Source: an uncultured Fibrobacter sp.
GTDB lineage: Bacteria > Fibrobacterota > Fibrobacteria > Fibrobacterales > Fibrobacteraceae
Length of the DNA: 64,000 bases
Direction: 5' to 3'
Assembly: GCF_900316465.1 (NCBI RefSeq)
Contig: NZ_ONDD01000015.1
Location: 8,848-72,847, forward strand
Made by a program: the position numbers and the translations under genes. The notes beneath the pieces were generated by a model. It made no database searches. It saw nothing but the letters and a program-made list of their open reading frames with translations, and was not told where the DNA came from. Positions 59,883-64,000 of this stretch are shown piece after piece (the stretch's first letter is position 1; every line of letters begins with the position of its first letter).

Positions 59883-61643
59883 CTATTCGTCGCTTTCGGT
59901 GGTGTCGCAGCCTTCGGCTTGTTGCGGGGCTGCCATGGGGCGACTGCTCTTGTGACTGTAAATCAGTTCGGCGGCGAAAAGTTCCTTCAGCTTTCGAAGT
60001 CCGGGTTCTTTTTCCATGTCCAGCTCAAATGGCGACATTTGAGCCTGCTTGCGAATTTTGAGCTCGCTTTCGTTGAAGGCGCGGCTCTTGAGGCTAAGAT
60101 CCACCTGCGTTTGGAGCATTTCTTCGAGCATATGCTTGATTCGCTCCATATATTCGGGGTGCTCTTCCATCTGCTTTACGCCCCAGGCGTCGCTGGCGTT
60201 GTCGCCCAGGTAGGTGAGGGCGATGGGGAAGGGGGTGGCCTTCAAGTCGCCGGTTTCAAGAACGGTATCGTTCAGGGCAACCGAGAATGCAAAATCGCCG
60301 GAGTCGGCAATGCGGGCTTTGACAGAACCCCAGGCGGCCGAGATCTCGTAACGGCTGTAAACGTCGCCATTGTATCCGCTGGCAATACCGTTTTGGAGGG
60401 CTGCAAAGGGGTTTTCGTCCTGCTGCTGTAAGGCCTTGGCTTCTTCCTCGGCTTCCAGCATGTTTTGGACATCAGTTACTTTTTTTTTTAACGCCTCGTC
60501 GGAGGCGCTTTTCGGGTCGTTGATGGCGGCAAGCGCACGCCTTAGATCCGTAAGCCTGTCGAGCCATGCCATGCGAGCAAACGTGGTTTCTACCAGCAGG
60601 CGCGGGTTCGTGCTGTAACGAAGCGTTCCTTGCAGGTCAATCAAAAGCTTGCTGATACGCAGGATGTCGCCGTTCTTGAGTTCGGGCACCACGCTCTTGT
60701 ACTTGGTGAACATTTCTTCGGAAATGTTCAATGCGTCGGGCGTAAAGGCGTCGAGGCGGGCGTAAAGCAGGTTGCGCAGGAACTTGCCGAATCCGTCAAG
60801 CAAGGGCGTGAATTCGATGCCGCGCTTACAGGCGTCGTCCACCATTTTAAAGCAACCCTTGAGGTCGTGGCTTTCGATAGACGAAATCAGCGAGAAAAAG
60901 AGTTCTACAGGCGGAATGCCAAGGACGCCACGGACGGCGTCGGCGTTCATTTCGTTGCCGGTAAAGGCGTAAGCCTGGTCGAAGTAGGTGAGGCCGTCAC
61001 GCATGGAACCGTCGGCTTTTTCGGCGAAAATGTCGAGGGCTTCGTCGGTTGCGTTGATGCCTTCTTGTTCGCAAATATAGCGCAGGCGGCTGCGGATCTG
61101 TTCGATCGACAAGCGCTTGAAATCGAAACGCTGCACGCGGCTGAGAATCGTCTGCGGAACCTTGTTGACTTCGGTCGTCGCGAAGATGAAAATCACGTGT
61201 TCAGGCGGTTCTTCGAGCGTCTTGAGGAGCGCGTTGAAGGCACCCGTCGAAAGCATGTGGACTTCGTCGATAATGAAAATCTTGTATTTGCCAATGACTG
61301 GCGGATACTGCACACGTTCAATCACGTCGCGGATGTTGTCGACGCCCGTATTGGAAGCGGCATCGATTTCGAACACGTCCATCGGGTTTCCGCCGGCAAT
61401 GTCCTTGCAGCTTTCGCATTCTCCACAGGGGTGCAACGGGTCTCCGCCTTTGCAGTTCAGCGTGCGGGCGAGGATACGGGCACTGGTGGTCTTACCGACA
61501 CCACGGGTTCCGGTAAACAGGAATGCATGGTGCAAGCGGCCTCCTTCAATTGCATTCTGGAGGGTTTTTGCGATATGTTCCTGACCGACCATGTCGGAAA
61601 AAGATTGCGGACGCCACTTTCGGGCCATTGCTACGTATGCCAT
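59883..61643 (-). CDS. dnaX: DNA polymerase III subunit tau/gamma
   Basis: DnaX loads the sliding clamp and, as tau, ties the replisome together. The 586-residue protein has Walker A GTRGVGKT (45-52), the zinc-binding cysteines 64, 73, 76 and 79, the DEVH box (126-129) and SRVQRF (168-173) at the arginine finger; the usual Cys of SRCQRF is Val here. Domains I-III end near residue 375, then a tau-specific C-terminal region to 586. At codons 386-388 an A10 run offers a slippage site that would give a gamma-like product. TATATT lies seven bases before the ATG, so the mRNA is probably leaderless. Confidence 0.95.
   Translation of the reverse strand: MAYVAMARKWRPQSFSDMVGQEHIAKTLQNAIEGGRLHHAFLFTGTRGVGKTTSARILARTLNCKGGDPLHPCGECESCKDIAGGNPMDVFEIDAASNTGVDNIRDVIERVQYPPVIGKYKIFIIDEVHMLSTGAFNALLKTLEEPPEHVIFIFATTEVNKVPQTILSRVQRFDFKRLSIEQIRSRLRYICEQEGINATDEALDIFAEKADGSMRDGLTYFDQAYAFTGNEMNADAVRGVLGIPPVELFFSLISSIESHDLKGCFKMVDDACKRGIEFTPLLDGFGKFLRNLLYARLDAFTPDALNISEEMFTKYKSVVPELKNGDILRISKLLIDLQGTLRYSTNPRLLVETTFARMAWLDRLTDLRRALAAINDPKSASDEALKKKVTDVQNMLEAEEEAKALQQQDENPFAALQNGIASGYNGDVYSRYEISAAWGSVKARIADSGDFAFSVALNDTVLETGDLKATPFPIALTYLGDNASDAWGVKQMEEHPEYMERIKHMLEEMLQTQVDLSLKSRAFNESELKIRKQAQMSPFELDMEKEPGLRKLKELFAAELIYSHKSSRPMAAPQQAEGCDTTESDE
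60480..60489 (-). promoter_or_regulatory. A10 slippery run inside dnaX
   Basis: Minus strand reads GCG TTA AAA AAA AAA GTA ACT GAT. Gain of one A gives AGT AAC TGA, loss of one A gives AAG TAA; either way the protein ends within three codons. The product would be 388-391 residues, ending right after DnaX domain III, as gamma does. Confidence 0.6.
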
Positions 61644-61650
61644 GTGCGGG

Positions 61651-61656
61651 AATATA
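61651..61656 (-). promoter_or_regulatory. TATATT promoter element of dnaX
   Basis: Minus strand reads TTTACTATATTCCCGCAC then ATG; TATATT ends seven bases before the start. Confidence 0.5.
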
Positions 61657-61711
61657 GTAAAAGGCGAGAGCAGCGGCAAAATAACTTGTTATTTTGACAT
61701 TGCCGAGCCGT

Positions 61712-61743
61712 ACTATATGCGTTCTGAAAGAACGCCATATAGT
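61712..61743. repeat. ACTATATG..CATATAGT palindrome upstream of dnaX
   Basis: ACTATATGCGTTCT and AGAACGCCATATAGT form a near-perfect inverted repeat around GAA. Its right arm repeats ATATAGTAAAA, the sequence found at the dnaX promoter 85 bases away. It may be an operator or hairpin element. The gap holds no gene. Confidence 0.45.
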
Positions 61744-61756
61744 AAAAAAGTGTGAG

Positions 61757-61822
61757 ATGTGTAATGACTGATGTGAATTGGCCAATTCCACATTCCTCAT
61801 TTCACATTTCACATTCAACATT
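61757..61822. repeat. Imperfect inverted repeat with CTCATTTCACATT units
   Basis: GTGTGAGATGTGTAATGACT on the left and ATTCCTCATTTCACATTTC on the right flank TGTGAATTGG-CCAATTCCACA. This is the fullest copy of the AATGAG/CTCAT-CACAT element that recurs in the window. Confidence 0.5.
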
Positions 61823-61861
61823 TTTTGTATTATTTGTCCGAGATAACTAGCGAGGTTTACG

Positions 61862-62239
61862 ATGAATCCTAATTTGGCTCTTTTGATTCTTTCTTGGCAG
61901 GTGGCTTGCCTTTTCCATGAAAACGAAACCGACAAACTCTTGGAAGGCTCCACTTCGGCGACCGAAGCCGAAAGCGATACGCTCGATGCGATTCATGACG
62001 AACTGACCCCGGATGTTTCGTGGGACGATTTCAACAATACCTACGCCAAGTTCAAGTCCGCCAAGGACCGCGCCGCTGCCTGTATTGAAGCCCTGAAGAA
62101 TGAGTCTGGCGAATTCAAGAGCAAGGTGCTGGAATCCATGCTTCGCGTAGCGAACGCCTCTAAAGAAGACGACAACGAAAGCAATGTGTCGCCCGAAGAA
62201 ATGGACTTTATTCAGCAGATTCGCGAAGCGCTGGAATAA
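61862..62239 (+). CDS. Small acidic protein, possibly TerB-like
   Basis: The 125-residue protein is helical and acidic. The C-terminal stretch SPEEMDFIQQIREALE and the spacing of helices before it resemble the TerB-like fold, but the match is weak. The ribosome binding site is GAGG eight bases before the ATG. It is a single gene between the dnaX upstream region and the pheT terminator. Function unknown. Confidence 0.6.
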   Translation: MNPNLALLILSWQVACLFHENETDKLLEGSTSATEAESDTLDAIHDELTPDVSWDDFNNTYAKFKSAKDRAAACIEALKNESGEFKSKVLESMLRVANASKEDDNESNVSPEEMDFIQQIREALE

Positions 62240-62249
62240 AAGCCTGCTT

Positions 62250-62317
62250 GGTTTGCGACGCAAACCGCTGCAAATTTTGAAAAAAAGAAACCGCCGAGGT
62301 AATTGCCTCAGCGGTTT
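62250..62317. terminator. Hairpins between the 61862 gene and pheT
   Basis: A GGTTTGC-GAC-GCAAACC hairpin (62250-62266) is followed by AAACCGC-GAGG / CCTC-GCGGTTT (62288-62317), which has an A-run on its left and TTTTTT on its right. It can terminate both convergent transcripts. Confidence 0.8.
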
Positions 62318-62340
62318 AATTTTTTGATAGTGAATGCGAC

Positions 62341-64000
62341 TTAGCGGAGCACGATGTCGCCGTTTGCGACGAGTTTGTCACGCAGCTTGTTGTGGGCCTT
62401 GTTGACTTCGTCGTCGGTAAGGGTGCGGTCCATGGCCTGGTAGGTCAGGCTGTAGACCAGGTTCTTCTTGCCGGCTTCGATCTTGTCGCCTTCGTAGATG
62501 CTCTTGAGCGTAATCTTCGCGAGGTTCTTCGGGTTCAGACCCTTGATGCGGGCGAGAATCTGCTCGTGAGTCATGGTCTTTTCGACTTCGATAGAAATGT
62601 CGCGGCTAGACGGTACCTGACGGCTGAACGGTTCAAACACGATCTTCTTGTGGGTGGCGTGTTCCATCTTGTCCATGTCGAGTTCCATCACGTAGGTGGT
62701 GTAGCCGATATCGAAGGCGGCCATGGCGGTCGGGTGGAGTTCACCCATGGTGCCGAGCACCACGCCGTCGGCGAGGACTTCGACTTGCTTGCCCGGGTGC
62801 AGGAAGAGTTCTGCCTTAGCCGGAACACGGAATTCCACTACGAGGCCCACGCGCTTGAGGAAATTCTGCGCCAAGCCCTTGAAGGCGGCAAAGTCAATCT
62901 GGGCGGGCTTGTCGTTGAGCGGGTTCACGTCGAAGGCCCCTGCAACGGCGAGGGCGACGAGGTTCGATTCGTCGAAGCCCGGATCGCGCACGTCCTTGCG
63001 GTCGCGCTTGAACTGGCCCTTGGCGACTTCGAACAGGCGAACGGAACCGGGGCGGTTCTTTTCGTTTTCGGCAACGCTCTTGAGCAAGTTCGGAAGGAGA
63101 CTGGTCGGAACCACGCCGAGTTCATCGGAAAGCGGGTTGAGGAGCGCTGCTGGCTTGCTGCGGCGGTCGTCATTTTCGGCGCCGAACAGAGCTTCGGTGC
63201 GGGCCTTGCTCGTAAAGCGCAGGCTCAAGCATTCGTGCAGACCCATTGCAGACAAGGTCTTGCGGATCTTGCGGTTCAGGACTTCGATCGGCGGCAGTTC
63301 GTTCGGCTGCATCTTGAAGCTCGGCAGCGTGTACGGGATGTTGTCGAAACCGATAAGGCGGGCAACTTCTTCGATGAGGTCGACTTCGCGTTCGAGGTCG
63401 GGGCGGTAACCCGGAATCTTGAAGGTGATGGATTCGGCATCCTTCTTCACGACTTCGAGGGCGATACCCGTGAGGTACTTTTCGATGTCAGCTGCGGCAA
63501 TCTTCATGCCGATGACTTTTTCGGCGCGGGCAGTGCGGAGCGTGACTTCGTTCAAATTTTTCTTGTGGTCGTCGCCGGTGTATTCGACGGTGCCCTTGAG
63601 AATGCGGCCACCCGCGACTTCCTGAATCATGGCGCAGGCGTAGCGGCTGTATTCGTCCTGGGTAGTAAAGTCAATTTCGCGTTCGAAGCGGTAGCTGGAA
63701 TCCGTCGAGATGCAGAGACGCTTGGCCTGCTTGCGGACGATGGTCGGGTTGAACCAGGCGCTTTCGAGGAACACGTTCTTGGTGGCGTCGACAATTTCGG
63801 ATTCAACGCCGCCCATCACGCCGGCTACGCAAGCCGGACGGTCGCCGTCGCAAATCACGAGGTCGCTTTCCAGAAGTTCATGAGCGGTGTGGTCGATGGT
63901 TTCGATCTTTTCGCCCTTAGCGGCGCGGCGGACCTTAAGCTTGTTGCCATGCAGCTGGTCCATGTCGAAGCTGTGGAGCGGCTGGCCCACGTCCATCAGA
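62341..64000 (-). CDS. pheT: Phenylalanine-tRNA ligase beta subunit, C-terminal part
   Basis: PheT and PheS together charge tRNA(Phe). The 553 visible residues start within the B3/4 editing domain (GQPLHSFDMDQLHG), continue with B5 (TARAEKVIGMKIAAADIEKYL, GYRPDLEREVDLIEEVARLIGFDNIP), the catalytic-like core (LNPLSDELGVVPTSLLPNLL), and end with the FDX-ACB anticodon-binding domain (FEPFSRQVPSSRDISIEV to the stop). The gene runs past the right edge, so the N-terminal EMAP-like tRNA-binding domain is outside. No frameshift was seen. Confidence 0.97.
   Translation of the reverse strand, partial: LMDVGQPLHSFDMDQLHGNKLKVRRAAKGEKIETIDHTAHELLESDLVICDGDRPACVAGVMGGVESEIVDATKNVFLESAWFNPTIVRKQAKRLCISTDSSYRFEREIDFTTQDEYSRYACAMIQEVAGGRILKGTVEYTGDDHKKNLNEVTLRTARAEKVIGMKIAAADIEKYLTGIALEVVKKDAESITFKIPGYRPDLEREVDLIEEVARLIGFDNIPYTLPSFKMQPNELPPIEVLNRKIRKTLSAMGLHECLSLRFTSKARTEALFGAENDDRRSKPAALLNPLSDELGVVPTSLLPNLLKSVAENEKNRPGSVRLFEVAKGQFKRDRKDVRDPGFDESNLVALAVAGAFDVNPLNDKPAQIDFAAFKGLAQNFLKRVGLVVEFRVPAKAELFLHPGKQVEVLADGVVLGTMGELHPTAMAAFDIGYTTYVMELDMDKMEHATHKKIVFEPFSRQVPSSRDISIEVEKTMTHEQILARIKGLNPKNLAKITLKSIYEGDKIEAGKKNLVYSLTYQAMDRTLTDDEVNKAHNKLRDKLVANGDIVLR

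Overview
The window looks like chromosomal DNA from a Fibrobacter-type bacterium (FCB group, diderm, plant-fibre degrader). The evidence is two proteins with the Fibrobacter major paralogous (FISUMP) domain, one member of the Fibrobacter paralogous family TIGR02147, many Ser-rich lipoproteins starting C-[SDEG]-[DE]-D-S, lipoproteins for galactan (GH53) and pectin (PL1) breakdown, and a recurrent TATATTTG-like promoter element close to start codons. No phage, insertion sequence, CRISPR array, tRNA or rRNA was found. Genes of both strands alternate in short operons, and the content is mostly core metabolism mixed with envelope genes.

Layout. 1-4044: gatA (cut by the left edge) with a DUF4321 membrane protein, ung, a THUMP-like methyltransferase, and a divergent metallophosphoesterase. 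4020-9239: a CcsB-CcsA fusion for cytochrome c maturation, dgt, a HAD nucleotidase and a secreted protein. 9314-13268: a lipoprotein, a PDZ protein with a FlgD/T9SS-like tail, and an LptD-like outer-membrane protein. 13295-17372: maf, a RodZ-like gene, hisB, a LysM lipoprotein (minus strand), L31 type B and a lipoprotein. 17531-23641: GH53 galactanase, then a tightly overlapped run of chorismate mutase, prephenate dehydrogenase, an EPSP-synthase-like protein lacking the usual active-site residues, NAD kinase and a CxxC lipoprotein. 23672-25036: ffh.

25220-28137 is a three-gene group (His-rich lipoprotein hydrolase, Met-rich outer-membrane protein, mini NlpA-like protein) that may handle a metal. 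28181-36498 holds a MATE exporter, a FliB-like Cys-rich protein, a DUF4230 protein, a VWA lipoprotein, outer-membrane proteins, two GNAT enzymes and the remnant of a third. 36580-41269 holds an SDR enzyme, two FISUMP lipoproteins with dispersed repeats translated in frame, a hydrolase and a DUF2442 protein. Then come ilvC, a dCMP deaminase, a TIGR02147 regulator overlapping a PL1 lipoprotein, an esterase with a T9SS-like tail, and the RNase P RNA.

49267-64000 is mostly minus strand: recG, an MCE (MlaD-like) protein, a GspE/PilB ATPase without its zinc module, a TolC/adaptor/RND permease efflux operon behind a twice-repeated operator-like sequence, ybaB, dnaX with an A10 slippery run, a small TerB-like protein (plus strand) and the C-terminal part of pheT.

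Most notable observations: an A10 slippage site in dnaX placed exactly where a gamma-type product would end; a promoter element so close to many ATGs that the mRNAs should be leaderless; a lipoprotein sorting-like signature; dispersed repeats used as coding sequence; an EPSP-synthase fold with its ligands replaced; and an RND permease lacking the canonical proton-relay residues.
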